In this document: positions 36,662 through 45,107 of the stretch, piece after piece
Layout of the letters: each line of letters starts with the position of its first letter
How positions within the stretch are numbered: the stretch's first letter is position 1
Assembly: GCF_021603585.1 (NCBI RefSeq)
Contig: NZ_BQHI01000005.1
Location: 186,001-250,000, forward strand
Direction of reading: 5' to 3'
Length of the DNA: 64,000 nucleotides
DNA from: Pseudomonas sputi
Lineage (GTDB): Bacteria; Pseudomonadota; Gammaproteobacteria; Pseudomonadales; Pseudomonadaceae
Notes under the pieces: model-generated
Database searches by the model: none
Told to the model about the DNA's origin: nothing
Seen by the model: only the letters and a program-made list of their open reading frames with translations
Position numbers and translations under genes: made by a program

Positions 36662-37822
36662 CTAGCGCTGCAACACCAGAATCCGCGACAGCAACTCATC
36701 CCGGTCGATGTAGCAGCCCTGAAAATGCCGGGCTCCGGTGGCCGGATCGAACGCGTTGCGTGCGTGCAGGGTACGGCGGTTGTCGAAGCACCAGAGCTCG
36801 CCCGGACTGAGCCGCTGCACCACCCGAAAGCGTGGCTCGCGGGTCATGGCGATGAAGCGTCGGTAAGCGCGATACAGCAGGGGCATCTGCTCCACGGACG
36901 TGTCGAACGCGCCCCGCAGGAAGTTGGCCATGCGGATTTCCGCAACCCGGCCCAACGCATCCAGGGCGATGATCGGCGCCAGGCAGCGATAGTCGCTGTG
37001 GCGATCCTTGTTGCGAAACTCCACCGGGATCTCGCACAGCGCCCGAAACGACGCGGGATCTTCCTGGCGCAGGGCCTCGGCAATCGCAAAGCCGTCGACG
37101 AAAATGCTCTCGCCACCCTCCGCGTCGTTCACCAGACAATGCAGAAATTGCAGCCCCGGTTGCAGCTCGCGGGTTGGCAGGTCGGTGTGCAATGGCAGGT
37201 TGAATGCGGTGTAGGCGTTGCTGTCGGCGTCGGCCTTCGATTGCACGTTGAACAACACGCCGAAGTTGCTCTCGCGGATGAACGAAATGCGCTGGGCGAT
37301 CAGCTTCAGTGAACCGGGTGCGGTGGGCACGCCGCGCACCTGGGTCAGGCCGATGTCGCGTACCGCCAGCAACCATTGCAGCAACGCGGCGTTGTCGTTC
37401 ATCAGGGCTGCATAGTCGAACACCGGCAACTGCAAATCGCTGCGCCACAGGAAGGGTTTCGGTTTGGCGGCGAGGCGTTCGTGGCGGGATTCGTCGTCGT
37501 AGGCATGGGCGCGCAACCAGCCGGCATCGAAGCGGCTGAGGTGGCCGTCCTGCCAGTCGATGCGCAGACAGCCATCGGTGTCGATGTGCACGGCGGAGGG
37601 CGACAGATCCTGCGCCGCATCGACGATCTCGAACACCTGTTCGCGGGTGACGCTGTAGACGCAGTGCGGACACGGACAGTTGTCGCGCAGCCACACATGG
37701 TGGAACGGGCTGACGCGCCCGTCGGCCCATTCGATCAGGACGCGATCCGCCAGGTTCTGCACGACGTTCAGCGCGCTGATCAACGGATAGGTACGGAAAT
37801 CGGCAACGGCGGCGGTTTGCAT
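36662..37822 (-). CDS. Gamma-butyrobetaine dioxygenase
   Basis: 386 aa Fe(II)/2-oxoglutarate enzyme of the BBOX type. The N-terminal domain (~25-115) is the DUF971-like zinc domain with NCPCPHCVYS cysteines. The catalytic domain has HTD in NLPLHTDLPTREL (~215), the distal histidine in RRTLHARNAF and the arginine in GARHFQGCYIDRDEL. It hydroxylates gamma-butyrobetaine to L-carnitine. It lies just upstream of the carnitine genes cdhB-cdhA-cdhC-caiX on the same strand, 24 bp past cdhB, so the pathway from butyrobetaine to glycine betaine is contiguous. Confidence 0.9.
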   Translation of the reverse strand: MQTAAVADFRTYPLISALNVVQNLADRVLIEWADGRVSPFHHVWLRDNCPCPHCVYSVTREQVFEIVDAAQDLSPSAVHIDTDGCLRIDWQDGHLSRFDAGWLRAHAYDDESRHERLAAKPKPFLWRSDLQLPVFDYAALMNDNAALLQWLLAVRDIGLTQVRGVPTAPGSLKLIAQRISFIRESNFGVLFNVQSKADADSNAYTAFNLPLHTDLPTRELQPGLQFLHCLVNDAEGGESIFVDGFAIAEALRQEDPASFRALCEIPVEFRNKDRHSDYRCLAPIIALDALGRVAEIRMANFLRGAFDTSVEQMPLLYRAYRRFIAMTREPRFRVVQRLSPGELWCFDNRRTLHARNAFDPATGARHFQGCYIDRDELLSRILVLQR

Positions 37823-37846
37823 GACGGCTCCTTTCGATGGGTGGAT

Positions 37847-38323
37847 TTACCGGGCTGGGGGCAGGGCGATGACCCGGCCGATGTAAGCGGGAGCGGGCAG
37901 ATCGGCCTGCTCGGCGACGATGGCTTGCAGACGGCCCAGGGTGTCCGGGGTAAACGGTGCGGAACGCGGCCCGGCCAGATCGACGTGCAACAGCATCTGT
38001 TCGTTGCCGGCCAGCTCCTTGTCACCGCCGGCCAGGTGCAGGCTGTGATAGAGGTGCAGGCGTTTCTGGTCGTGGCCGATGATCTGCGTGCGCACCTCGA
38101 CTTCGGCATCGAGCTTCACTTCGTGCAGGTAGTTGAGGTGCAGTTCGAGGGTGAACAGCGAGTGACCACTGGCTTCGCGGTTGTTGCTGTCCATGCCGAG
38201 GCGATCCATCAGGGCGTCGGTGGCATAGCTGAAAATCAGCAGATAGAAGGCGTCGCGCAGGTGGCCGTTGTAGTCGACCCAGTCGGGGATGATGCGGGTT
38301 TGGTAGGTGGTGAGGGTGGGCAT
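37847..38323 (-). CDS. cdhB: Thioesterase of carnitine catabolism
   Basis: 158 aa hot-dog fold thioesterase. The active-site aspartate is in IPDWVDYNGHLRDAFYLLIFSYATD (~13-37). In carnitine catabolism CdhB hydrolyses betainyl-CoA to glycine betaine and CoA. The start MPTLTTYQ at 38323 has AGGAG six bases upstream; the frame extends further into a repeat but that part is not coding. A long repeat separates it from cdhA. Confidence 0.88.
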   Translation of the reverse strand: MPTLTTYQTRIIPDWVDYNGHLRDAFYLLIFSYATDALMDRLGMDSNNREASGHSLFTLELHLNYLHEVKLDAEVEVRTQIIGHDQKRLHLYHSLHLAGGDKELAGNEQMLLHVDLAGPRSAPFTPDTLGRLQAIVAEQADLPAPAYIGRVIALPPAR

Positions 38324-38338
38324 GTTTTCTCCTGATGC

Positions 38339-38461
38339 GATCGTTCCCACGCTCTGCGTGGGAACGCCTCCTGTGACGCTCTGCGTCACGCTTTTGGGAC
38401 GCGGAGCGTCCCGGGCTGCATTCCCACGCAGACGGTTCGACGCCTCGACGTGGGAACGATC
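38339..38461. repeat. Long GATCGTTCCCACG inverted repeat, copy 5
   Basis: 123 bp element inserted inside the cdh operon between cdhA and cdhB. It starts 2 bp past the cdhA stop and lies 16 bp before cdhB, so it will be transcribed and can form a long hairpin in the message. Confidence 0.9.
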
Positions 38462-38463
38462 GG

Positions 38464-39429
38464 TTACTCGCTGAAACTCATCCCGTGCTTTTCTTTGGTG
38501 GTCTTCACCGCCTCAAGCACCGCCAGCAGGCAATCATCACGATAGCGCTCCAGCGCCGAAATACTGTGCCGGCCCAGTTGCTCGCGGGTGCCGTCCACCA
38601 CATCGTCGATCAACTTGTCGGTCAGTTCCGGTGCCGGCAGGTAGGTCCATGGCAGTTGCAGCGCCGGGCCGAACTGCGACATGAAGTGACGCATGCCGGC
38701 ATCGCCACCGGCCAGGGTGTAGGTCAAAAACGTACCCATGAACGACCAGCGCAGACCGGCGCCAAAGCGGATCGCATCGTCGATTTCGCCGGTAGTTGCC
38801 ACTCCGTCGTTGACCAGATGCAGCGCCTCGCGCCACAGCGCTTCGAGCAGGCGGTCGGCGATAAAGCCCGGCACTTCCTTGCGCACATGCAGCGGGCGCA
38901 TGCCGAGGGATTCGTAGACTTTCATCGCCGCCTGAATCGCTTGCGGCGCGGTGTTCTTGCCGCCGACCACTTCCACCAGTGGCAGCAGGTAAACCGGGTT
39001 GAACGGGTGACCGACAACGCAGCGTTCCGGGTGGGTCGAGCTCTCGTAGAACTCGCTCGGCAACAGGCCGGAGGTGCTGGAGCCGATCAACGCATTCGGC
39101 TTGGCCGCTGCACTGATCTTGCTGTGCAGCTCCAGTTTCAGTTCGAGGCGTTCCGGGGCGCTTTCCTGGATGAAATCCGCATCGCGCACGCATTCTTCAA
39201 TGGTCGCCACAAAGCGCAGGCGATCCTGCGAAGCACCCGGCGCCAGACCGTTTTTCTCAAGTGCGCCCCAGGCGTTGGCCACGCGCTTGCGCAGCGCCGC
39301 TTCGGCGCCCGGCGCCGGGTCCCAGGCCACCACGTCGAGGCCGTGGGCGAGGGCGCGGGCGACCCAGCCGCTGCCGATGACGCCGCTGCCCAGTGCTGCG
39401 AAGGTTTTGATTTCGGTGATAAAGCTCAT
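38464..39429 (-). CDS. cdhA: L-carnitine 3-dehydrogenase
   Basis: 321 aa NAD-dependent 3-hydroxyacyl-CoA dehydrogenase-like enzyme that oxidises L-carnitine to 3-dehydrocarnitine. The N-terminal Rossmann motif is [12 protein letters not shown] (~10-21). The central [18 protein letters not shown] (~150) and the C-terminal [17 protein letters not shown] are family signatures. ATG at 39429 has AGGAAG upstream; a GTG two codons earlier is possible. It is followed by cdhB and preceded by cdhC. Confidence 0.93.
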   Translation of the reverse strand: MSFITEIKTFAALGSGVIGSGWVARALAHGLDVVAWDPAPGAEAALRKRVANAWGALEKNGLAPGASQDRLRFVATIEECVRDADFIQESAPERLELKLELHSKISAAAKPNALIGSSTSGLLPSEFYESSTHPERCVVGHPFNPVYLLPLVEVVGGKNTAPQAIQAAMKVYESLGMRPLHVRKEVPGFIADRLLEALWREALHLVNDGVATTGEIDDAIRFGAGLRWSFMGTFLTYTLAGGDAGMRHFMSQFGPALQLPWTYLPAPELTDKLIDDVVDGTREQLGRHSISALERYRDDCLLAVLEAVKTTKEKHGMSFSE

Positions 39430-39499
39430 GGTCACTTCCTGGAATGAGGCAAAAAAACGGTGGGCGTCAATGGCCCGCCCACCGGGGGAAAAGGGGATG

Positions 39500-40387
39500 T
39501 CAGCCGCGCTGGGTCAGGCCCATTTTCTTGCGACCTTCAGCCGGGGTCAGCACGCGGGCGCCGAGGCGACTGAGGATCTCGGTGGCGCGTTCGACCAGTT
39601 GGCCGTTGGTCGCCAGCACGCCTTTGTCCAGCCACAGGTTGTCTTCCAGGCCGACCCGCACGTTGCCGCCGAGCAGCACCGCCTGCGCCGCCATCGGCAT
39701 CTGCATCCGGCCGATGCCGAACCCGGCCCACACCGCGTCGGCGGGCAGGTTGTCGACCATGGCTTTCATGGTGGTGGTGTCGGCCGGCGCACCCCACGGA
39801 ATGCCCAGGCACAGCTGGAACAGCGGGTTGTCGAGCAGGCCTTCCTTGATCATCTGTTTGGCGAACCACAGGTGACCGGTGTCGAAAATCTCCAGCTCGG
39901 CCTTAACGCCCAGTTCGGTGATGCGTTTGGCGCCCGCGCGCAGTTGGGCCGGGGTGGAGACATAAATGGTGTCGCCGTCGCCGAAATTCAGGGTGCCGCA
40001 ATCCAGGGTGCAGATTTCCGGCAGCAGTTCTTCGACGTGGGCCAGGCGGGTCAGCGGCCCGACCAGATCGGTGTTCGGGCCGAACTCCATCGGGCTCTCG
40101 CCCGGGCCGATTTCCAGGTCGCCGCCCATACCGGCGGTGAGGTTGACGATGATGTCGACGTCGGCTTCGCGAATGCGCTCCATGACTTCGCGGTACAGCG
40201 CCACGTCGCGGCTGAACTTGCCGGTCTGCGGGTCACGGACGTGGCAGTGCACGACCGTGGCGCCGGCCTTGGCCGCTTCCACCGCGGCAGCGGCGATCTG
40301 TTTTGGGGTGACCGGCACGTGTGGGCTCTTGGCGGTCGTGTCGCCAGCACCGGTGAGTGCGCAGGTGATGATGACGTCGTGGTTCAT
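39500..40387 (-). CDS. cdhC: 3-Dehydrocarnitine cleavage enzyme (BKACE/DUF849)
   Basis: 295 aa beta-keto acid cleavage enzyme. The zinc TIM barrel is marked by [13 protein letters not shown] at the start, [13 protein letters not shown] (~47-59) and NLTAGMGG. It condenses 3-dehydrocarnitine with acetyl-CoA to give betainyl-CoA and acetoacetate. The place between caiX and cdhA, and the order caiX-cdhC-cdhA-cdhB, match the carnitine operon of other pseudomonads. Confidence 0.93.
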   Translation of the reverse strand: MNHDVIITCALTGAGDTTAKSPHVPVTPKQIAAAAVEAAKAGATVVHCHVRDPQTGKFSRDVALYREVMERIREADVDIIVNLTAGMGGDLEIGPGESPMEFGPNTDLVGPLTRLAHVEELLPEICTLDCGTLNFGDGDTIYVSTPAQLRAGAKRITELGVKAELEIFDTGHLWFAKQMIKEGLLDNPLFQLCLGIPWGAPADTTTMKAMVDNLPADAVWAGFGIGRMQMPMAAQAVLLGGNVRVGLEDNLWLDKGVLATNGQLVERATEILSRLGARVLTPAEGRKKMGLTQRG

Positions 40388-40462
40388 GGTGCGTTTTCCT
40401 TCAGGCGTGATGGGTCTGTTCGCAGCCCGTGGCGGGCTGCGAAGTGGTTCGTTCGTTGCGGT

Positions 40463-41407
40463 TTACTTGCTGGTGAGCTGGAGGTTTTCAGCCGCCGGTT
40501 TGCCATCGAAAGTGGTGACGCCTTCGAGCCAGCGCTGTTTGTCCTGCGGGTGATCCTTGAGCCATTGTTTGGCCGATTCGAAAGCGTCCTTGTGATCGAG
40601 CAGCGGCTGCATCATCCGGCTCTCGTCTTCGGCGGTGAACGTCAGGTTGCTCAGCAGGCGGCTGACGTTCGGGCATTGTTCGGCGTATTTCGGCGCGGTG
40701 ACGGTCCATACGGTGGCCATGCCTTCGTTCGGGCCGAGGGCGTCGTCGCTGCCGGTCAGGTAGGTCATCTGCACGTTGACGTTCATCGGGTGCGGCGCCC
40801 AGCCGAAGAACACCACAGCCTCCTTGCGACGCACGGCGCGGTCAACGGCGGCGAGCATCCCGGCCTCGCTCGATTCCACGAGCTGGAACTTGCCGAGACC
40901 GAACTGGTTCTTGGCGATCATCGCCTTGATCTGGGTGTTGGCGCCCGAGCCGGGTTCGATGCCGTAGATCTTGCCGCCCAGTTCTTTCTCGAATTTGGCG
41001 ATATCGGCGAAGGTTTTCAGGCCCTTGTCGGCCAGATAGGTCGGCACGGCGAGGGTGGCGCGCGCGTCCTTGAGGCTTGGCGCTTCAAGCACCTTGACCT
41101 GGTTGGCTTCGACGAACGGGGTGATGGTCTGGGTCATCAGCGGGTTCCAGTAGCCGAGGAACAGGTCCAGACGCTGGTCGCGGATCCCGGCGAAGACGAT
41201 TTGCTGGGACGCGCTGGTTTGTTTGGTGCTGTAGCCGAGGCCGTCGAGCAGTACCTGAGCCATGGCGCTGGTGGCGATCACGTCGGTCCAGTTCACGACG
41301 CCCATGCGTACGTTCTGACAGGATGCGGCATCGGCTGCCATGACACTGGCGCTTAAAAACGCGGTACCACTGAGTGCGAGAACACAGCTGCTGATCAGTC
41401 GTTTCAT
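40463..41407 (-). CDS. caiX: Carnitine-binding periplasmic protein CaiX
   Basis: 314 aa OpuAC-type binding protein with signal peptide (~1-24, ending SVMAADA). The pocket motifs are VNWTDVIATSAMAQVL, LGYWNPLMTQTI and VVFFGWAPHPMNVNVQMTYL, close to CbcX. No permease gene is adjacent; in P. aeruginosa CaiX uses CbcWV, and the same is likely here. It is the first gene of the cdh operon and diverges from cdhR. Confidence 0.92.
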   Translation of the reverse strand: MKRLISSCVLALSGTAFLSASVMAADAASCQNVRMGVVNWTDVIATSAMAQVLLDGLGYSTKQTSASQQIVFAGIRDQRLDLFLGYWNPLMTQTITPFVEANQVKVLEAPSLKDARATLAVPTYLADKGLKTFADIAKFEKELGGKIYGIEPGSGANTQIKAMIAKNQFGLGKFQLVESSEAGMLAAVDRAVRRKEAVVFFGWAPHPMNVNVQMTYLTGSDDALGPNEGMATVWTVTAPKYAEQCPNVSRLLSNLTFTAEDESRMMQPLLDHKDAFESAKQWLKDHPQDKQRWLEGVTTFDGKPAAENLQLTSK

Positions 41408-41496
41408 GTCGGGTTCCTCGGCAGGTCGTTATTGTGGGTTCCGGTGTCTGATGCGCCGGTGATGCTCAAATTACGCAGCAATGCCCCCGTAAAAAC

Positions 41497-41531
41497 GCAC
41501 TGCGGCGACCAGCTCTTGCACTGCAGCGACC
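41497..41531. promoter_or_regulatory. Direct repeat, candidate CdhR operator
   Basis: GCACTGCGGCGACC at 41497 and GCACTGCAGCGACC at 41518 repeat with exactly 21 bp spacing, in the caiX-cdhR intergenic region. One mismatch in 14. This is the expected layout for a GlxA/AraC activator. Confidence 0.65.
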
Positions 41532-41600
41532 TGTGCTCTTGAATGCCGCCGACAACTGGCGTATCAACGTTGCACGCTACCCGCGAATCGAGTGCGCGCC

Positions 41601-42545
41601 ATGTCCCAGGATTTCTACTTTCTGTTGATGCCGGGTTTTTCCGCCATCGGTTTCATCTCTGCGATCGAACCGCTGCGGGTGGCCAACCGCTTTCGCGGCG
41701 AGCTGTACCGCTGGCACGTGTTGAGCGCCGATGGCGGGGCGGTGCTGGCGAGCAACGGGATGTCGGTCAACGCCGATGCGGCGCTGGAGCCGCTGAAGAA
41801 AGGGGCAACGCTGCTGGTGGTCGCCGGTTTTGAACCGCTGAAATTCGCCACCCCGGCGCTGGAGCACTGGCTGCGACGGCTGGACAACGAAGGCGTGACC
41901 CTCGGCGCCATCGACACCGGCAGCTTCGTCCTTGCCGAGGCGGGCCTGCTCGATGGCCATCGCCTGACCCTGCACTGGGAGGCCATCGACGCCTTCAAGG
42001 AATCTTATCCACAGCTCAGCGTCACTCAGGAGCTGTTCGAGATCGACCGTCGGCGCATCACGTCTGCCGGCGGCACCGCGTCCATCGATCTGATGCTCGA
42101 CCTGATCGCCCAGGCCCATGGCCCGCAACTGGCGATCCAGGTCAGCGAGCAGTTTGTATTGGGGCGGATTCGTCCCCGCAAGGACCACCAACGCATGGAA
42201 GTCGCCACGCGCTACGGCATCAGCAACAAGAAACTGGTGCATGTGATTGGCGAGATGGAGCAGCACAGCGAACCGCCGCTGACCACGCTGGAGCTGGCGG
42301 AATCGATCAAGGTGACGCGCCGGCAACTGGAGCGGTTGTTCCGTCTGCACCTGAACGACACGCCAAGCAATTTCTATCTGCGCTTGAGACTGGAAAAGGC
42401 CCGGCAACTGTTGCGCCAGACCGACATGAGCGTGCTGGAAGTCAGCATCGCCTGCGGGTTTGAATCACCGTCGTATTTCACCCGCAGCTACCGGGCGAAG
42501 TTTGCTCGGTGTCCACGGGAGGACCGACGACGGGAGACCGTTTGA
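41601..42545 (+). CDS. cdhR: Carnitine-responsive activator CdhR (GlxA/AraC type)
   Basis: 314 aa regulator: DJ-1/PfpI-like sensing domain (~1-185; DFYFLLMPGFSAIGFISAIEPLRVAN) and C-terminal AraC domain (~205-310; TTLELAESIKVTRRQLERLFRLHL and SVLEVSIACGFESPSYFTRSYRAKF). It diverges from caiX-cdhCAB and by position is CdhR, which activates carnitine use. ATG at 41601 (MSQDFYF) is preferred to a GTG three codons upstream. It is a paralogue of gbdR at 34867. Confidence 0.93.
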   Translation: MSQDFYFLLMPGFSAIGFISAIEPLRVANRFRGELYRWHVLSADGGAVLASNGMSVNADAALEPLKKGATLLVVAGFEPLKFATPALEHWLRRLDNEGVTLGAIDTGSFVLAEAGLLDGHRLTLHWEAIDAFKESYPQLSVTQELFEIDRRRITSAGGTASIDLMLDLIAQAHGPQLAIQVSEQFVLGRIRPRKDHQRMEVATRYGISNKKLVHVIGEMEQHSEPPLTTLELAESIKVTRRQLERLFRLHLNDTPSNFYLRLRLEKARQLLRQTDMSVLEVSIACGFESPSYFTRSYRAKFARCPREDRRRETV

Positions 42546-42550
42546 CGGAC

Positions 42551-42589
42551 AATTATAGTTAATTATACTTTGTGGTATAAATTATAGTT
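42551..42589. promoter_or_regulatory. AT-rich repeat-bearing promoter of the ATPase gene
   Basis: The decamer AATTATAGTT occurs at 42551 and 42580, and AATTATAC faces GTATAAATT between them. The whole 42546-42600 segment is strikingly AT-rich for this genome. Such overlap of repeats with a promoter suggests a dedicated repressor or autoregulation. Confidence 0.5.
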
Positions 42590-42614
42590 GTTTGAATAAT
42601 TGAGTGTAAAAACC

Positions 42615-43787
42615 ATGTCCAGAAGCAACGGCTTCGTCTTCCGCCGCCCCGCTCTGGCCCGCAGCGTTGCCGATGGTCTGGTGGGTGCAGGTTTGCAGGA
42701 TTTCACCTCCGGCCTGTTTCTGGCAGCGCCGCGTCGCACGGGCAAAAGTACCTTTCTTCGAGAGGATCTGATCCCGGAATGCCAGGCCCGAGGCTGGCTG
42801 ACGGTTTACGTCGACCTGTGGGCCGACAAGGAAAAAGACCCTGCCGACCTGATCGCCAGTGCCATTGCCGGTGCCTTGGCACCCTTTGAAAAGGGCATCC
42901 GCAAACTGGCGAAGAATATCGGCATCGAAAAACTCAGCTTTCTGCGCACCTTGTCCTGGGATTTCACCAAGCCGCAACTGCCGGCGGGCGCGACCCTGAC
43001 TCAAGCGCTGGAACTGCTCCACAGCGCCGCCGAAAAACCCGTAGTGCTGGTGATCGATGAAGCCCAGCACGCACTCACCACCGTGGCGGGCATCAACGCG
43101 ATGTTTGCCCTGAAGGCTGCACGGGATCAGCTCAACCAGGGACGTGAAGGCGAGGGCAGCGGTTTGCATCTGGTGTTCACCGGTTCCAATCGCGACAAAC
43201 TCGCCCATCTGGTGCTGGGCAAGAGCCAACCGTTTTTCGGCTCGAGCATCACACCCTTCCCGTTGTTGGGGAGAGAGTTCACCCAGGCGTACACCTTGCA
43301 CCTCAACGCCCATCTGGCCGAGACCAATCAGTTCAGTGCCGCCGATATCGACGATGCCTTTGAGTTGGTGGGGCGGCGCCCGGAGATGTTGCGCACCATC
43401 ATTGGTGAGGTGGCACTGGAGCTGGGCGAGGCCAGCAATCTGGGGCGGTTGCTGCAGAGCCGTGCCGAATTGTTGCGCGCAGGCGTGTGGACCGAGTTCG
43501 AGAGCGCCTGGAACGCGCTGACCATCCCTCAGCGCGCCGTGCTGGAGGTGATGGTGGAGCGCTCACGAAACAACGAGCCCTTTGCGCCGTTCACTGACAG
43601 CACGCTCATGGCCGTCGGCAAGGCCCTGGAAAACATGGGCAGCGACGTGGTGCCGGGCACCCAGACCATTCAGGCCTGCATCGATGCCCTGCGCGACAAG
43701 GAGCTGGTGTGGAAGTCGAGCCGTGGGGGCTATGCGCTGGAAGACAAGTCCTTCGGCGACTGGCTGAGCGCGCGTAAAACGGGCTAG
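42615..43787 (+). CDS. AAA-type ATPase of unknown role
   Basis: 390 aa P-loop protein. Walker A is APRRTGKST (~33-41) and Walker B VLVIDEAQH (~145-153); a sensor-1-like FTGSNRD follows (~193). After ~290 comes a helical, probably winged-helix region (QTIQACIDALRDKELVWKSSRGGYALED). This is the layout of the Orc1/Cdc6-like and archaeal-ATPase families, which bind DNA or act as switches. There is no signal peptide. It lies in a pocket that breaks the carnitine-betaine regulon and has an odd AT-rich promoter. I cannot assign a function; a role in defence or mobile-element control is speculation. Confidence 0.75.
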   Translation: MSRSNGFVFRRPALARSVADGLVGAGLQDFTSGLFLAAPRRTGKSTFLREDLIPECQARGWLTVYVDLWADKEKDPADLIASAIAGALAPFEKGIRKLAKNIGIEKLSFLRTLSWDFTKPQLPAGATLTQALELLHSAAEKPVVLVIDEAQHALTTVAGINAMFALKAARDQLNQGREGEGSGLHLVFTGSNRDKLAHLVLGKSQPFFGSSITPFPLLGREFTQAYTLHLNAHLAETNQFSAADIDDAFELVGRRPEMLRTIIGEVALELGEASNLGRLLQSRAELLRAGVWTEFESAWNALTIPQRAVLEVMVERSRNNEPFAPFTDSTLMAVGKALENMGSDVVPGTQTIQACIDALRDKELVWKSSRGGYALEDKSFGDWLSARKTG

Positions 43788-44204
43788 TTACTTCTTCACC
43801 AATGCCGAGCACGCTGCCTTGTAGGCTTCATGCTGATACTTGTTCAGCGTGCCCGGCAGCTCGAAATTGTGCTTCTTGGCCTGGGCATTGATCGTCTGCG
43901 GCGACAGCAGCGTCACCTCGCAACCGTCCAGCAACTGAAACACACCCTCGATCTTGAACGTGGTCGGCCCACCGGCAAACTCGCCCTTCTTGCTGCGCTT
44001 CTTGATCGCGATGCGATCAATCGAGTTCTCGCGCACAAACGATGCGACCTGCGCGGCGAACAGTTTGACGTTGGCCGTCTCGTCGTCATCGTCCAGCGCG
44101 ATTTTCTTGGTGTTCAGCGCGACATGGCTCAGCACCGAACCGTCGAGGGACGCCACGGCGATGATCGCTTCACTGCCTTTGATTTCGATACCGCAGATGT
44201 TCAT
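43788..44204 (-). CDS. DUF3010 family protein
   Basis: 138 aa cytosolic protein recognised as DUF3010 from MNICGIEIKGSEAIIAVA and the C-terminal GTLNKYQHEAYKAACSAL. The first strand pattern recalls RNase H/RuvC-like folds, but no full acidic triad can be assigned by eye. Function is unknown. It ends directly against the stop of the convergent ATPase gene with no bases between. It is upstream of nothing on its own strand that suggests an operon. Confidence 0.72.
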   Translation of the reverse strand: MNICGIEIKGSEAIIAVASLDGSVLSHVALNTKKIALDDDDETANVKLFAAQVASFVRENSIDRIAIKKRSKKGEFAGGPTTFKIEGVFQLLDGCEVTLLSPQTINAQAKKHNFELPGTLNKYQHEAYKAACSALVKK

Positions 44205-44236
44205 GTGAATCCCTTGATTGGCTGAAGAGGTGCAGC

Positions 44237-44464
44237 TTACAGCTCAAGCTGGTTGGCAGTGATACCAAACGCCGCTGCAATCTTCTCGCGAGTGGCCTTG
44301 CGCGGCTTCGCAACGGTTTCCTGCTGGGCAAAAGCCGGCTGCGAAATGCCCATTCGCCGAGCCACTTCTTCCTGGGTCAGGTTGAGATGTTCGCGCCAGG
44401 CGCGAACCGGGAGGGCGCCGTCAACGATGCGGCTAACGACTTCGTGCGGAATCATGCTTTCCAT
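44237..44464 (-). CDS. XRE-type helix-turn-helix regulator (orphan antitoxin-like)
   Basis: 75 aa protein with one Cro/C1 helix-turn-helix (~25-48; LTQEEVARRMGISQPAFAQQE) and little else. The sequence resembles antitoxins of RelE/HigB-type pairs, but no toxin-sized gene with such a fold is next to it: the upstream neighbour encodes a secreted LprI-like protein. Start is uncertain between ATG at 44464 and 44455. It may regulate the pocket, perhaps the ATPase. Confidence 0.7.
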   Translation of the reverse strand: MESMIPHEVVSRIVDGALPVRAWREHLNLTQEEVARRMGISQPAFAQQETVAKPRKATREKIAAAFGITANQLEL

Positions 44465-44471
44465 CTTCGAC

Positions 44472-44873
44472 TCACTCCTGTCCTATCGACTCCAAAAACT
44501 CCGACCGCTCGTCACTCATCCGCGCCACGCAGTCATTCTGCGCAATCTTGAACGCCTTGCTGCCGTCCGTCGCCGGGAAGGCTTCGACGGCGCAGTCGGC
44601 GTCGCGGGTTTTCAGCCATTGTTGCTGGGCGGCCTTGAGTTTGGCGGTGATGTCGGCCAGTTGCGCCGGGTTCTTGCCGTAGGTGGTCTGCATGCGCTCG
44701 CTCAGGCTGGCGTAGTTGTCCTTGAGCAAGTCCTCGGCGGTGGTGCGGCTGTAGGCCGAGCATTCCAGGGTCTGGATGTCGTTTTCCACCGCGTCGCACG
44801 GGTTGTTGTCTGACTCTTCGGCGGCGTGTACGCCGGTCGCAATCAGGGCCAGGGCCAGGAAGATCGATTTCAT
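44472..44873 (-). CDS. LprI-like secreted protein (DUF1311)
   Basis: 133 aa protein with signal peptide (~1-17, LALALIATGVHAAEE). The mature region carries four cysteines in the DUF1311 pattern: PCDAVEN, ECSAYSRTTAEDLL, DCAVEAF and NDCVARMSDER. Members such as LprI of Mycobacterium inhibit lysozyme; periplasmic location is expected. Inhibitor activity here is inference. It ends 7 bp before the XRE gene. Start at 44873 gives the proper signal peptide. Confidence 0.75.
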   Translation of the reverse strand: MKSIFLALALIATGVHAAEESDNNPCDAVENDIQTLECSAYSRTTAEDLLKDNYASLSERMQTTYGKNPAQLADITAKLKAAQQQWLKTRDADCAVEAFPATDGSKAFKIAQNDCVARMSDERSEFLESIGQE

Positions 44874-45008
44874 TGATGTCGCCGCTCTAATCCAGTGGTG
44901 TTTCCGGGATGCGGCAGATTCTGGCTCAAGCTCGCGGGCTTGAACAGGTGGCCGCTCGGACCGGTTGGCGACCCTTTGTCGCGGATTGACGCTTTCGGCA
45001 ATTCCCCT

Positions 45009-45034
45009 GTCGTTTTTGCACCCGGCTGGTCGCG
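45009..45034. promoter_or_regulatory. Candidate GbdR half-sites upstream of the dgc operon
   Basis: TGTCG at 45008 and GGTCGCG at 45028 share GTCG with a 20 bp step, ending ~75 bp before the start codon at 45108. The same GTCG step and the same distance to the start occur before gbcB. A further GTCGCGGAT lies at 44978. Similarity is short, so confidence is modest. Confidence 0.4.
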
Positions 45035-45107
45035 CACCGAGGCATATGCTGGCCCCAAAGCGCCGGCAGACGATTCGGCGCATGAATCGCCAATAAGGGG
45101 ACGCCTG

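Noticed and set aside
44237-44873. XRE protein and its upstream neighbour as a toxin-antitoxin pair
   Set aside because: The neighbour has a signal peptide and the cysteine pattern of DUF1311/LprI, so it is secreted and not a RelE/HigB-type toxin.
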